Assembly (NCBI RefSeq): GCF_038502225.1
Contig: NC_091292.1
Span: 44,663,728 to 44,727,727 of the forward strand
Length of the DNA stretch: 64,000 nucleotides
DNA from: Cherax quadricarinatus
Taxonomy: Eukaryota > Arthropoda > Malacostraca > Decapoda > Parastacidae
Direction: 5' to 3'
Positions 53,631-63,325 of this stretch are shown one piece after another. Both the position numbers and the translations under genes were made by a program. Below the pieces are notes generated by a model. The model did not search any database. It worked only from the letters and a program-made list of their open reading frames with translations, and was not told the DNA's origin. The number at the start of each line of letters is the position of its first letter. Position 1 is the first letter of the stretch.

Positions 53631-56004
53631 GTTTAAGGTTGCTGCTTACCATAACCCCCAAGTCCTTTTCGCAATCTGTATGGTTAAGTTCTACATTATT
53701 TAACTTATAAGTGCTAGGGTTATGGACACTCCCGAGCTTCAGAACCTTGCATTTATCTACATTGAACTGCATCTGCCACTTTTCTGACCAAGAGTAGAGT
53801 TTGTCTAAATCCTCCTGAAGTTCCCTAACATCTACGTTTGAATCAATTATCCTACCTATCTTCGTGTCATCAGCGAATTTGCTCATATCACTAGTAATTC
53901 CTTCATCAAGATCATTGATATATATTATAAACAACAACGGGCCCAAGACTGATCCCTGTGGAACGCCACTTGTTACTGATCCCCACTCGGATTTAACCCC
54001 ATTTATGGACACTCTTTGCTTCCTGTCTGTGAGCCATGATTCGATCCACGAGAGCACCCTTCCCCCAATGCCATGAGCTGCTACTTTCTTCAACAGTCTT
54101 TGGTGCGGAACTCTATCAAATGCCTTACTAAAATCTAAGTAAATAATATCAAATTCTTTGTCGTGGTCAACAGCCTCAAAAGCTTTACTGAAGAAAGTTA
54201 ATAAATTAGTTAGACAAGACCGGCCTCTTGTGAATCCATGCTGAGTATCATTAATCAAGCTATGCTTATCGAGATGGCTTCTTATAATCTCAGCTATAAT
54301 TGACTCTAGTAATTTGCCTACAATTGAGGTCAGGCTTATTGGGCGGTAATTTGACGGTAACGACTTGTCCCCTGTTTTAAAAATAGGAATTACATTAGCC
54401 ATCTTCCACATATCAGACACTGCACCTGTTTGAAGAGATAAATTAAAAATATTAGTTAATGGTTCACAGACTTCCATTTTGCATTCCTTTAGAACCCTTG
54501 AAAAAACCTCATCAGGACCCGGTGACTTATTTTGCTTCAGTCTGTCTATCTGCTTCACAACCATTTCACTAGTGACTGTGATGTTACATAATTTATCTTC
54601 TTCTGATCCACTATAAAAATTAATTACCGGAATATTATTAGTGTCTTCCTGTGTAAAAACCGAGAGAAAATAATTATTTAAAATCGAGCACATTTCATTC
54701 TCTTTGTCAGTAAGATGCCCATAGTTATTTTTAAGGGGACCTATCTTATCTCTGACTTTTGTTCTATAGACCTGGAAAAAACTTTTTGGGTTAGTTTTAG
54801 AATCCCTAGCAACTTTAATTTCATAGTCCTTTTTAACTTTTCTTATCCCCTTTTTAATATCCCTCTTAGTGTCAATATACTGATTCATAAGATGACCCTC
54901 GCCTCTTTTGATACGCCTATAAATTCCTTTCTTATGCCCTAGTAGATATTTCAGCCTATTATTCATCCATTTTGGGTCATTTCTATTTGATCTAATTTCT
55001 TTATAAGGGATAAATGTTCTTTGAGCAGCATGTATTGTGTTCAGAAAACTGTCATATTGATAGCTCTCTTCGTTACCCCAGTCAACAGATGATAAGTGTT
55101 CTCTAAGCCCATCGTAATCTGCTAAGCGAAAATCTGGGACTGTTACTGAGTTATCCCTACTATCATACTTCCATTCAATTCTAAATGTAATTGATTTGTG
55201 GTCGCTAGCACCCAGTTCTTCTGAAACTTCTAAATTATTAACAAGGGATTCATTGTTTGCCAGAACTAAGTCAAGCAGGTTATTACCCCTTGTAGGTTCT
55301 GTCACAAACTGCTTCAGAAAACAATCCTGAACTACTTCTAAGAAGTCGTATGATTCTAAATTCCCAGTCAAGAAATTCCAATCAATATGACTAAAGTTAA
55401 AGTCTCCTAGAATTACTACATTATCGTGCCTTGTGGCCCTAACAATTTCCTCCCATAGTAGTCTTCCCTGGTCCCTATCTAAATTTGGGGGACGGTATAT
55501 CACACCTAAAGTTAATTTTTCATGCCCCTCTGAAAATTCTATCCAAACAGACTCTGTATGTGTTACTTCAGACTTAATACCCGTTTTAATGCAACAGTTC
55601 AAGCGATCTCGGACATACAATGCCACCCCACCCCCCTTCCCGATACTTCTATCTACTTGGAACAATTTGAAACCCTGAATGTGACATTCTGCAGGCATGT
55701 CCCGACTTTTTGAATTAAACCAAGTCTCAGTAATGGCAAATACATCTATGTTACCTGCACTAGCAACTAGTCTCAACTCGTCCATCTTATTCCTAGCACT
55801 GCGACTATTTGTGTAATATATACTTAAGGACCCTCCTTTCTCTTTATCATTCCTGCTCCTTTCTGTTATTCCACTAAACCTATTACTGTCCTTGTCAATT
55901 AGTGCCACTGGCTTTCCGATATCCACCTCATTTTGCCTATTACTAGTTCTCCTAGTACTCATATTACTACCCTGAGACTTCACAGTTTTCCCGCAGAAAC
56001 CCAT
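53614..56004 (-). CDS. CR1-like LINE-B copy B, ORF2 (EN and most of RT), truncated
   Basis: 796 codons from ATG at 56,004. The AP endonuclease has YYTNSRSARNKMDELRLVA near residue 40, FAITETWFN, GKGGGVALYV, VVILGDFNFSHIDW and GASDHKSITF. Then the RNDPKWMNNRLKYLL linker and RT blocks: SPGPDEVFSRVLKECKMEV, LDFSKAFDRVPHQRLL, TSGVPQGSVLGPLLFI, and catalytic SKFADDTKIG. The frame is intact up to NLKPRQQC, where an inserted family-2 unit removes the C-terminal domain. Catalytic residues of both domains are visible. Subfamily differences (for example STYKLNN for RSYNLGE) show it is not the same copy as 57,468-58,122. Confidence 0.9.
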   Translation of the reverse strand: MGFCGKTVKSQGSNMSTRRTSNRQNEVDIGKPVALIDKDSNRFSGITERSRNDKEKGGSLSIYYTNSRSARNKMDELRLVASAGNIDVFAITETWFNSKSRDMPAECHIQGFKLFQVDRSIGKGGGVALYVRDRLNCCIKTGIKSEVTHTESVWIEFSEGHEKLTLGVIYRPPNLDRDQGRLLWEEIVRATRHDNVVILGDFNFSHIDWNFLTGNLESYDFLEVVQDCFLKQFVTEPTRGNNLLDLVLANNESLVNNLEVSEELGASDHKSITFRIEWKYDSRDNSVTVPDFRLADYDGLREHLSSVDWGNEESYQYDSFLNTIHAAQRTFIPYKEIRSNRNDPKWMNNRLKYLLGHKKGIYRRIKRGEGHLMNQYIDTKRDIKKGIRKVKKDYEIKVARDSKTNPKSFFQVYRTKVRDKIGPLKNNYGHLTDKENEMCSILNNYFLSVFTQEDTNNIPVINFYSGSEEDKLCNITVTSEMVVKQIDRLKQNKSPGPDEVFSRVLKECKMEVCEPLTNIFNLSLQTGAVSDMWKMANVIPIFKTGDKSLPSNYRPISLTSIVGKLLESIIAEIIRSHLDKHSLINDTQHGFTRGRSCLTNLLTFFSKAFEAVDHDKEFDIIYLDFSKAFDRVPHQRLLKKVAAHGIGGRVLSWIESWLTDRKQRVSINGVKSEWGSVTSGVPQGSVLGPLLFIIYINDLDEGITSDMSKFADDTKIGRIIDSNVDVRELQEDLDKLYSWSEKWQMQFNVDKCKVLKLGSVHNPSTYKLNNVELNHTDCEKDLGVMVSSNLKPRQQC

Positions 56005-56018
56005 ACCACTAACTATTC

Positions 56019-56396
56019 CTAGTTTAAAGACCTAACAGCTCCCTCCACTGCGTTGGCCAGTGCTCCCACCCCACACCTAGATAAGTGAACCCCATCCCTG
56101 GCATACATGTCATTTCTGCCATAGAAGAGGTCCCAGTTGTCAATGAATGTCACCGCATTTTCCTTACAGTATTTGTCCAGCCAGCAATTGACACCAATTG
56201 CTCTGGACAACCATTCATTACCAACACCTCTTCTTGGCAAAATGCCACATATAACAGGGCGCCCCCCCTTCTTCCTAATCATGTCTATAGCTGTCCTGAA
56301 CTTTCTAACTAAATCCTCACTTCTACGCTTGCCTACATCATTGCCTCCAGCACTGAGGCAAATAATAGGATTGATCCCATTACCGTTCATGATGTT
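56019..56396 (-). CDS. CR1-like ORF1, C-terminal SGNH/esterase half
   Basis: Continues ORF1 after an insertion: NIMNG at the target duplication, then GINPIICLSAGGNDVGKRR (SGNH block with GND), PVICGILPRRG, and the catalytic Asp-x-x-His block ARDGVHLSRCG, ending VEGAVRSLN at 56,019. With the N-terminal half at 56,898-57,374 it forms an uninterrupted reading. Esterase-like ORF1 domains are a known feature of CR1-type LINEs; the role is not settled. Confidence 0.85.
   Translation of the reverse strand, partial: NIMNGNGINPIICLSAGGNDVGKRRSEDLVRKFRTAIDMIRKKGGRPVICGILPRRGVGNEWLSRAIGVNCWLDKYCKENAVTFIDNWDLFYGRNDMYARDGVHLSRCGVGALANAVEGAVRSLN
56382..56396. repeat. 15-bp target-site duplication, left copy
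   Basis: accgttcatgatgtt, repeated exactly at 56,898-56,912. It brackets a palindromic family-2 element in CR1 ORF1. Confidence 0.9.
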
Positions 56397-56429
56397 AGGT
56401 AAGACACATATGCAACAGTTAGACAACTT

Positions 56430-56475
56430 TATTCCGAAACGTTTCGCCTACACAGTAGGCTTCTTCAGTCGAATA
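56430..56475 (-). ncRNA. Hammerhead-like motif, family 2 (left arm)
   Basis: Minus-strand copy identical in layout to 53,537-53,582: UAUUCGA stem I, CUGAAGA core, GCCUAC/GUAGGC stem II, GAAA, ACGU, NUH = GUU. Confidence 0.65.
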
Positions 56476-56782
56476 CAGAAAATAGGCAGGAACAGTAGAG
56501 ATGACAAGCTTTTCAAGTGAGAAGTGTTGGATCTGAGAGGGACATGACCTTTCAGTGGTTACATTCTCACTACTACTACTACTACTACTACTACTACCAC
56601 TCTGCACCTCTCCTTCCGACAGTATTTAAGTCTCCGCACTGTCGCTTGATCTTCAGATAGTTCCTGACTATGGAACTGAACTTCTCCAGGCCGAGGGACT
56701 GACAACCTCAAATTCTACGACTACAAGGGTGATGGACTGATTACATCGTCTTCACATCTCTACTGTTCCTGCCTATTTTCTG

Positions 56783-56828
56783 TATTCGACTGAAGAAGCC
56801 TACTGTGTAGGCGAAACGTTTCGGAATA
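56783..56828 (+). ncRNA. Hammerhead-like motif, family 2 (right arm)
   Basis: Plus-strand copy with the same 46-nt layout. With the left arm it places two complementary hairpins in one palindromic element. Confidence 0.65.
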
Positions 56829-56897
56829 AAGTTGTCTAACTGTTGCACATGTGTCTTACCTAACAACCTGTCGGTATTGTATACCATTTTGATGTTC

Positions 56898-57374
56898 ACC
56901 GTTCATGATGTTGTCAAGCCGGCTAACAATGTCCTCCATCCCAGCCCCAGGAAAGCATACCCTTTGTCTCCTACTCCTGTCCTTCAAGCAGAATGCCCTA
57001 TCCATGTATCTAACCTGGCTATCCCCAACAACAACAATATTCTTACCTTCCTTGTTGTCGTTCGTCGTGACGATCCCAGTAGTAGACTCACATTCGTCGG
57101 GTAGCACCGAGAATGCGTTGGAGGTTTCCACGGGAGTTTCCACAGCAGTCTCTTTCTTCTTCATCGTTTCTGGCTTTCCATTCGTCTTCTTGATCGTCAA
57201 CTTCGTCGTCCCCTGCTGTCCAGCCACTGACCACGATCCCTTCTTGAACTGAGGACTCGAAACAGGAGGACTACTACGAATCCTCTTGTTTTCCTCGGTC
57301 AATCGCCGTATCTCCATCTTCGCTGCCCTCAATTCTTCCTTAAGTTGCTGGTAAAGTTGCTCGATGGAGGGCAT
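56898..57374 (-). CDS. CR1-like ORF1, N-terminal half
   Basis: ATG at 57,374 (MPSIEQLYQQLKEELRAAKM), coiled coil at residues 3-35, a basic linker with KKTNGKPETMKKKETAVETP, then the first SGNH block IVVVGDSQVRYMDRAFC and KDRSRRQRVCFPGAG, ending RLDNIMNG at the insertion. It joins 56,019-56,396. The 5' UTR runs to about 57,467. Confidence 0.85.
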
Positions 57375-57467
57375 CTTGGTTCAGTCCACGGGAGCAAACA
57401 AGACACTTCTTCACAGAGTTAAGTATAGGTCAGTACTCAAAGTAGAGGTCACCACTCAAGAGCACAC

Positions 57468-58122
57468 AAACCCTCGAAGCTATAATCTAGGTGAAGTAGA
57501 GCTTGATCATACAGAATGTGAAAAAGACTTGGGAGTCATGGTAAGCAGAAATCTAAAGCCAAGACAGCAGTGCCTCAGTGTGCGCAACAAGGCCAACAGA
57601 TTACTTGGATTTATCTCAAGAAGTATAAGTAACAGAAGTCCAAAAGTTATTTTACAGCTCTATACATCACTAGTGAGGCCTCATTTGGATTATGCTGCTC
57701 AGTTTTGGTCCCCTTACTACAGGATGGACATAGACTCATTAGAGAACATACAGAGAAGAATGACTAAAATGATTTACTGTGTAAGGAACCTCCCGTATGA
57801 AGATAGACTTAAAGCCTTAAATCTCCACTCTCTGGAGAGGCGTAGAATGAGGGGAGATATCATTGAAGTGTATAAGTGGATGACAGGCATAAACAAGGGA
57901 GACATTAATAAAGTACTGAGGGTGTCGAACCAGGTAAGAACCAGGAATAATGGATTTAAGTTGGATAAATTTAGATTTAGAAAGGACATAGGTAAGTACT
58001 GGTTTTCTAACAGAGTTGTAGATGCGTGGAACAGTCTTCCCAGTGGGGTGATAGAGGCTAGGACCTTGGGTAGCTTTAAGAAGAGACTGGACAAATATAT
58101 GAGTGGGAGGGGCTGGGTTTGA
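57468..58122 (+). CDS. CR1-like LINE-B ORF2 C-terminus, open
   Basis: Starts abruptly at NPRSYNLGEVELDHTECEKD, directly against the inverted 5' UTR of copy B, and is open to the stop at 58,122 (KYMSGRGWV). It covers the RT thumb and C-terminal domain only. It differs from 50,017-50,668 at only a few bases. The 3' tail follows to about 58,235. Confidence 0.85.
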
Positions 58123-58225
58123 TTGGTGTTGGGGGGTGCGGGAGTTGTTTCTTGAGTAGCTTTAGGTAGATGTCGTTTTGATAAGGACCTGCCTCGTATG
58201 GGCCAGTAGGCCTTCTGCAGTGTTC

Positions 58226-58534
58226 CTACATTCTTATGTTCATAGCAGCAGTTAATAATTGTTTTTTATCGGCTTTTGTGGGCGTTCTCCCAACTTCAAG
58301 GAGACTTCGTCGAACAGTTGAAGAATCAACATTTACTCCAGTTGAAGTGAAATCTCTGTGAAGATCTTTATTGGTTTCCTTGGGATCTTTCACACTATTT
58401 CTTATGATAACCTTGTCATTATGAGGTGCTGTCTTGTGTTTTCTTTCACATCTTCCTCCGTGTAGTACTCCCCAGACACCAGTGTCGTCAGCTCTCCTCA
58501 GAATCCGACCAACAATTGACTTTGCTAGGCTCAA
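58226..58534 (-). pseudogene. Tc1-like transposase, N-terminal piece
   Basis: Minus strand, ATG at 58,534: MSLAKSIVGRILRRADDTGV, the end of the first helix-turn-helix, then KHKTAPHNDKVIIRNSVKDP and DVNSSTVRRSLLEVGRTPTK-like sequence, which is the Tc1/Tc3 second HTH (actual residues VNVDSSTVRRSLLEVGRTPT). It ends KKQLLTAAM at the CR1 junction at about 58,237 and continues at 51,000. The DDE region follows there. Confidence 0.8.
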
Positions 58535-58659
58535 ATTATCGACAAACTGATACTCAAATTAACATGGTTTTTAAGACCTACAATACTTACATGTTATGAA
58601 TGGTTTTGAAAACCGACAAGTTGAAGAATTGAGACACTTATGCAACACATGGGAATCTT

Positions 58660-58704
58660 TATTGAAGAAACGTTTCGCCACACAGTGGCTTCATCAGTCC
58701 AATA
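58660..58704 (-). ncRNA. Hammerhead-like motif, family 1 (inverted unit)
   Basis: 45 nt on the minus strand: stem I UAUUGGA pairs with UC-UU-CAAUA (7 bp with a two-base bulge), consensus core CUGAUGA, an extra A, stem II GCCAC with GUGGC, GAAA, ACGU, NUH = GUU. Confidence 0.7.
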
Positions 58705-59208
58705 CAAAGTAGAAATGGGTAAGGAGAGTAGAAGTATGAGGTAATCAGTCCCTCAACCTGGATACGATGTGTTCAGTCCATCACTCTTGTAGTAAGTGCA
58801 GCATAGGGCCAGAGAGGTGGCTTATATACTGCGGTGAGATGAGTTGAAGCAGGAGGAGGCGGGATCTTAGTGGGACCTGCCACTAAAGTAAGTAGGTCAT
58901 CGTCCAAAGGTTTGGGCAAGCGTTGAAGTCTTTGTACCAAGATTCCATGATGTTGCAGTGTCTGACAGATGTGATGAATGGTTTTGAAAACGCTTGCCCA
59001 AACCTTTGGACGATGACCTACTTACTTTAGTGGCAGGTCCCACTAAGATCCCGCCTCCTCCTGCTTCAACTCATCTCACCGCAGTATATAAGCCACCTCT
59101 CTGGCCCTATGCTGCACTTACTACAAGAGTGATGGACTGAACACATCGTATCCAGGTTGAGGGACTGATTACCTCATACTTCTACTCTCCTTACCCATTT
59201 CTACTTTG

Positions 59209-59253
59209 TATTGGACTGATGAAGCCACTGTGTGGCGAAACGTTTCTTCAATA
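59209..59253 (+). ncRNA. Hammerhead-like motif, family 1, unit 1
   Basis: Same 45-nt layout as 58,660-58,704 with the perfect consensus core CUGAUGA and GAAA. In a tandem transcript, cleavage after GUU would release 378-nt monomers. Confidence 0.7.
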
Positions 59254-59586
59254 AAGATTCCCATGTGTTGCATAAGTGTCTCAATTCTTCAACTTGTCGG
59301 TTTTCAAAACCATTCATCACATCTGTCAGACACTGCAACATCATGGAATCTTGGTACAAAGACTTCAACGCTTGCCCAAACCTTTGGACGATGACCTACT
59401 TACTTTAGTGGCAGGTCCCACTAAGATCCCGCCTCCTCCTGCTTCAACTCATCTCACCGCAGTATATAAGCCACCTCTCTGGCCCTATGCTGCACTTACT
59501 ACAAGAGTGATGGACTGAACACATCGTATCCAGGTTGAGGGACTGATTACCTCATACTTCTACTCTCCTTACCCATTTCTACTTTG

Positions 59587-59631
59587 TATTGGACTGATGA
59601 AGCCACTGTGTGGCGAAACGTTTCTTCAATA
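59587..59631 (+). ncRNA. Hammerhead-like motif, family 1, unit 2
   Basis: Second tandem copy, exactly 378 bp from unit 1 and unchanged in core and stems. Confidence 0.7.
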
Positions 59632-59964
59632 AAGATTCCCATGTGTTGCATAAGTGTCTCAATTCTTCAACTTGTCGGTTTTCAAAACCATTCATCACAT
59701 CTGTCAGACACTGCAACATCATGGAATCTTGGTACAAAGACTTCAACGCTTGCCCAAACCTTTGGACGATGACCTACTTACTTTAGTGGCAGGTCCCACT
59801 AAGATCCCGCCTCCTCCTGCTTCAACTCATCTCACCGCAGTATATAAGCCACCTCTCTGGCCCTATGCTGCACTTACTACAAGAGTGATGGACTGAACAC
59901 ATCGTATCCAGGTTGAGGGACTGATTACCTCATACTTCTACTCTCCTTACCCATTTCTACTTTG

Positions 59965-60009
59965 TATTGGACTGATGAAGCCACTGTGTGGCGAAACGTT
60001 TCTTCAATA
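59965..60009 (+). ncRNA. Hammerhead-like motif, family 1, unit 3
   Basis: Third tandem copy, again 378 bp on, unchanged. Confidence 0.7.
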
Positions 60010-60102
60010 AAGATTCCCATGTGTTGCATAAGTGTCTCAATTCTTCAATACTTACATGCTTCGTAGGTGTAACAGCCATCATGAATTTCAGCATTAATCG
60101 TG

Positions 60103-60728
<626 letters not shown>

Positions 60729-60984
60729 TGGGGTCCACCTCTGGTGTAAATTGTGGGACCCATTGCCTCGGAGAAGTGCATAAAAAGACTTCAAGGAAGA
60801 ATATTTGGATTTCTTCCTGAAGCCGTTTGAATATTCCACTTCCCCTACCACCCCATCTTTTAGTATATTTTTTTTTTACCAATAGGAATATTTTATTGCA
60901 TAATATGGTACAGAAGATTTAAGAGATACATTGTTGATATAAAGGTGGCATATACGGTACATGTTGTTACGTGTGTATCACCGA
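60729..60984 (-). other. 3' UTR of the RLE-type LINE
   Basis: Non-coding interval between the ORF stop (60,985) and the TA tract. On the minus strand it ends with accagaggtggaccccatta and then TA repeats, so the 3' junction lies in the microsatellite. Confidence 0.6.
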
Positions 60985-63183
60985 TTATAAGGCGAAAATC
61001 TCATCCAGCTCCTCAGAGCTGGGGCGTGTGCCCAAAATACAGCAGGCATTACCCCTTTGAACAGCCGCACTGAGCCGCTGGAACAGAAAACTAGCTGCCC
61101 TGGGATCCCTAGTTACCCTGATGAGTCTTTTTCCCAGCTCCTTAAGGAATTTAGATGCACTCTTTCCCCATGAGCCAAGGGTCTCTGAGCCTATGGGAAC
61201 AAACATATAATGATGGGCAAGTTCTCCATATTTTCTAGACTTTTGGGACTCCCTGAAGCTGGCAGCTGCCCCTCCTTCCTCCCTGGTGTACTGGAGATAG
61301 GTATCAGCCAAGGTAGATGCACATGTATAGTCCCACACCACCTGCTTCCCATCTGTCCAGGCTTGAAGGGTGATACCATCTGGACGCTTCTGGCTGCCAT
61401 CAGATCTGCATAGTTGGGGTGGCTCCCTTACTGCTGGGCATCCAGCTGTTGTGAGGCTCCTCTTGATAATGTTATTAACCTCCTCATGTCTTGCAATCTT
61501 TCCCTCGGATTTACGGCACACAAGACCATGGTACCCGAATCGGTCTGCTGCTTCACTGCCACAAATACACCTGTGTTCGGCGAGAATAGGGGCGGCAAGT
61601 CGAAGGGCAACACCGATGCGGATGGTCTGTGGGTCGAGACGTGTGCCAAGGCTGGAGTTGGGAACAGCCAACAGAAAGTCCCCAGCATGAGGGGCTCTCA
61701 CTGCCAGGAGGCGGGCTCTATCCTTCCCTGACACACTCTGAAGCATTGTTGAGGCAATATTTTCCACTATTGGACCATCCCAGTGCGATTGTTTGTAGTT
61801 GTTGGGGGGAGCAGGTCTGGCTCCAGAGCCCGTTAGATTATCCCAGATCATTGCTCCGTCAATGAATTTTTGGTCCTGGACTCCTACCTTGTCCCTAAGA
61901 TGTTCAGGGAGAATCGCTGCTACAAGCTCTCTGGATGCAATACACGAGGACAGAAAAGCAGGTAACGCAATCTGTGATGACTTGCGGACACCAATGCCTC
62001 CTAGTCTGACTGGAAGTGTAGCTTGGTTCCACTGCCCGTCTTCTAGAGTAAGGTTAAGTACTTTCGTAAAAATCTGCCTCAGAATACTGTCATATTCGTG
62101 CAGTATAGGGTTATCATATGAAGGTGCACATCTTAGGAAATATGTCAACCTGGGCAGACTCAAGCACTTTGTGAGAAGGTACAAGGCATCGTGGGTGTCC
62201 AGATTGCCTATTCGTTGTTCCATTCTCCTTAACTCTTCCAATTTCTTCCTGAGAATTGTGTCAATGGCATTGCTTCCCAGAGGTGCTCCTAGCAAGACAC
62301 TATTTGTGGGGGCAATGACTGCTGCTCCTGGTAGTTTTGCTCTCACTGCATTTATCACTTGTTGACTGACTGAGATGATTTCACATTTGGATGGATTCAG
62401 GATGAGACCCATTTCCTGTCCCCGTGTCATTACCTGTGTAAGGTCATGTAGGAGGGACTCTTTTGTACCTGCTAGTGTGCCATCATCTAGGAACCAGATG
62501 TTTAGCTCGCTGGTCAGTCTGACTGTGATTTCCCTAACTGCTATACAGAAGAGAAATGGTGCAAGAGGATCTCCTTGTTGGACACCCTCCGATGATGTAA
62601 TTTCATGCTCTCCAAAGAGAAGCATTGATTCCTTGCTATACCCGGCTGAAACAAAAGGGAAGAGACCAGGGAAATGTTCTTGTACTGCTGCTAATACCAC
62701 GTCTCTTTTCAGGAGATTGAACGCATTCTTGAAATCTAATTTTACCACTGCATTGTCCTCAGGCAGGTTGTTGATATACGCCCTTGTTGCATGAACCGCT
62801 GCTTCACTTCCTTGAGAGACCCCAAAGCCAAGCTGGTTTGGTTGAAGCATCATGGCTGCCTGTGCACGAATACTTCGGACAGCAGCTTTGGATACGAGGC
62901 GGCGTAAGGTGTTGCCTACTGCAATTGGCCGAATTCCTCCATCCTTCTTTTTAAGTGCACAAAGTGTTGCACCAAAAAAGAAAGGTCTAATTTCATTAGG
63001 GATCAGACCAGCCAAGGAATTGTTGACGAACCTTGTGATCTCTGAAAGCAGTGTCTCTGCAATTTCCCCAATAACTGGATTAACCATTTCCTTTAAATGC
63101 TGTGGCCTTATTCCAGTGTAACCCCCAGCAGAGCCAGATGGGAACGACATTATTGCTTTGTAAATGTCTGAGTCTTCCACTAT

Positions 63184-63186
<3 letters not shown>
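60985..63186 (-). CDS. RLE-type LINE protein: RT, zinc knuckle, restriction-like endonuclease
   Basis: A 733-codon frame ending at 60,985, entered from a TA tract at 63,186 with no ATG at the edge (first codon TTG), so the N-terminus is probably truncated. RT blocks: [60 protein letters not shown] and the catalytic [10 protein letters not shown]. The C-terminal region has a CICG-x7-H-x4-C type knuckle ([18 protein letters not shown]), then [10 protein letters not shown] and [10 protein letters not shown], the R-PD...D pattern of restriction-like endonucleases in R2/R4/NeSL-group LINEs. The frame is uninterrupted and all visible catalytic residues are present. N-terminal zinc fingers typical of the group are missing. 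Confidence 0.88.
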
Positions 63187-63187
<1 letters not shown>

Positions 63188-63272
<85 letters not shown>

Positions 63273-63274
63273 TT

Positions 63275-63325
<51 letters not shown>
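63188..63325. repeat. (TA)n microsatellite at the RLE-LINE 5' edge
   Basis: About 138 bases of TA with a few interruptions, between the LINE 5' edge and MITE copy 2. Confidence 0.97.

Larger units (their letters stand above)
56397..56897. mobile_element. Palindromic PLE-type element, family 2, 501 bp
   Basis: The left arm (minus, 56,397 to about 56,505) and right arm (plus, about 56,700-56,870) both carry a preserved hammerhead-like hairpin with aataaag. The centre contains a CTA microsatellite (56,567-56,597) and gacagtatttaagtctccgc, a TATA-like box oriented with the right arm. The right end is cctgtcggtattgtatacca. The left arm lacks that last segment. Exact 15-bp target duplications surround it. 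Confidence 0.85.
58581..60058. mobile_element. Family-1 PLE-type tandem array with 13-bp duplication
   Basis: Exact repeats caatacttacatg at 58,581-58,593 and 60,046-60,058 enclose a 1,452-bp insert. It contains one inverted unit (58,594-58,977) followed by three direct units in a 378-bp period (hairpins at 59,209, 59,587 and 59,965). The direct units look identical. Each unit has the TATA-like gcagtatataagccacctct, tgagggactgattacctcat, a hammerhead-like hairpin and caataaag. No real coding: the short duplicated frames are shadows. Junctions are inside unit sequence, so the whole multimer seems to have inserted at once. Confidence 0.85.

Noticed and set aside
59209..59330. A conventional stem III using the downstream GTGTC before the unit end
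   Set aside because: It gives only four weak pairs and then no stem I match; the GAAACGUU reading gives a 7-bp stem I that covaries with other families.
59206..59896. Duplicated short frames of 62 and 80 codons in the family-1 array
   Set aside because: They repeat only because the 378-bp unit repeats, and they overlap the RNA hairpin.
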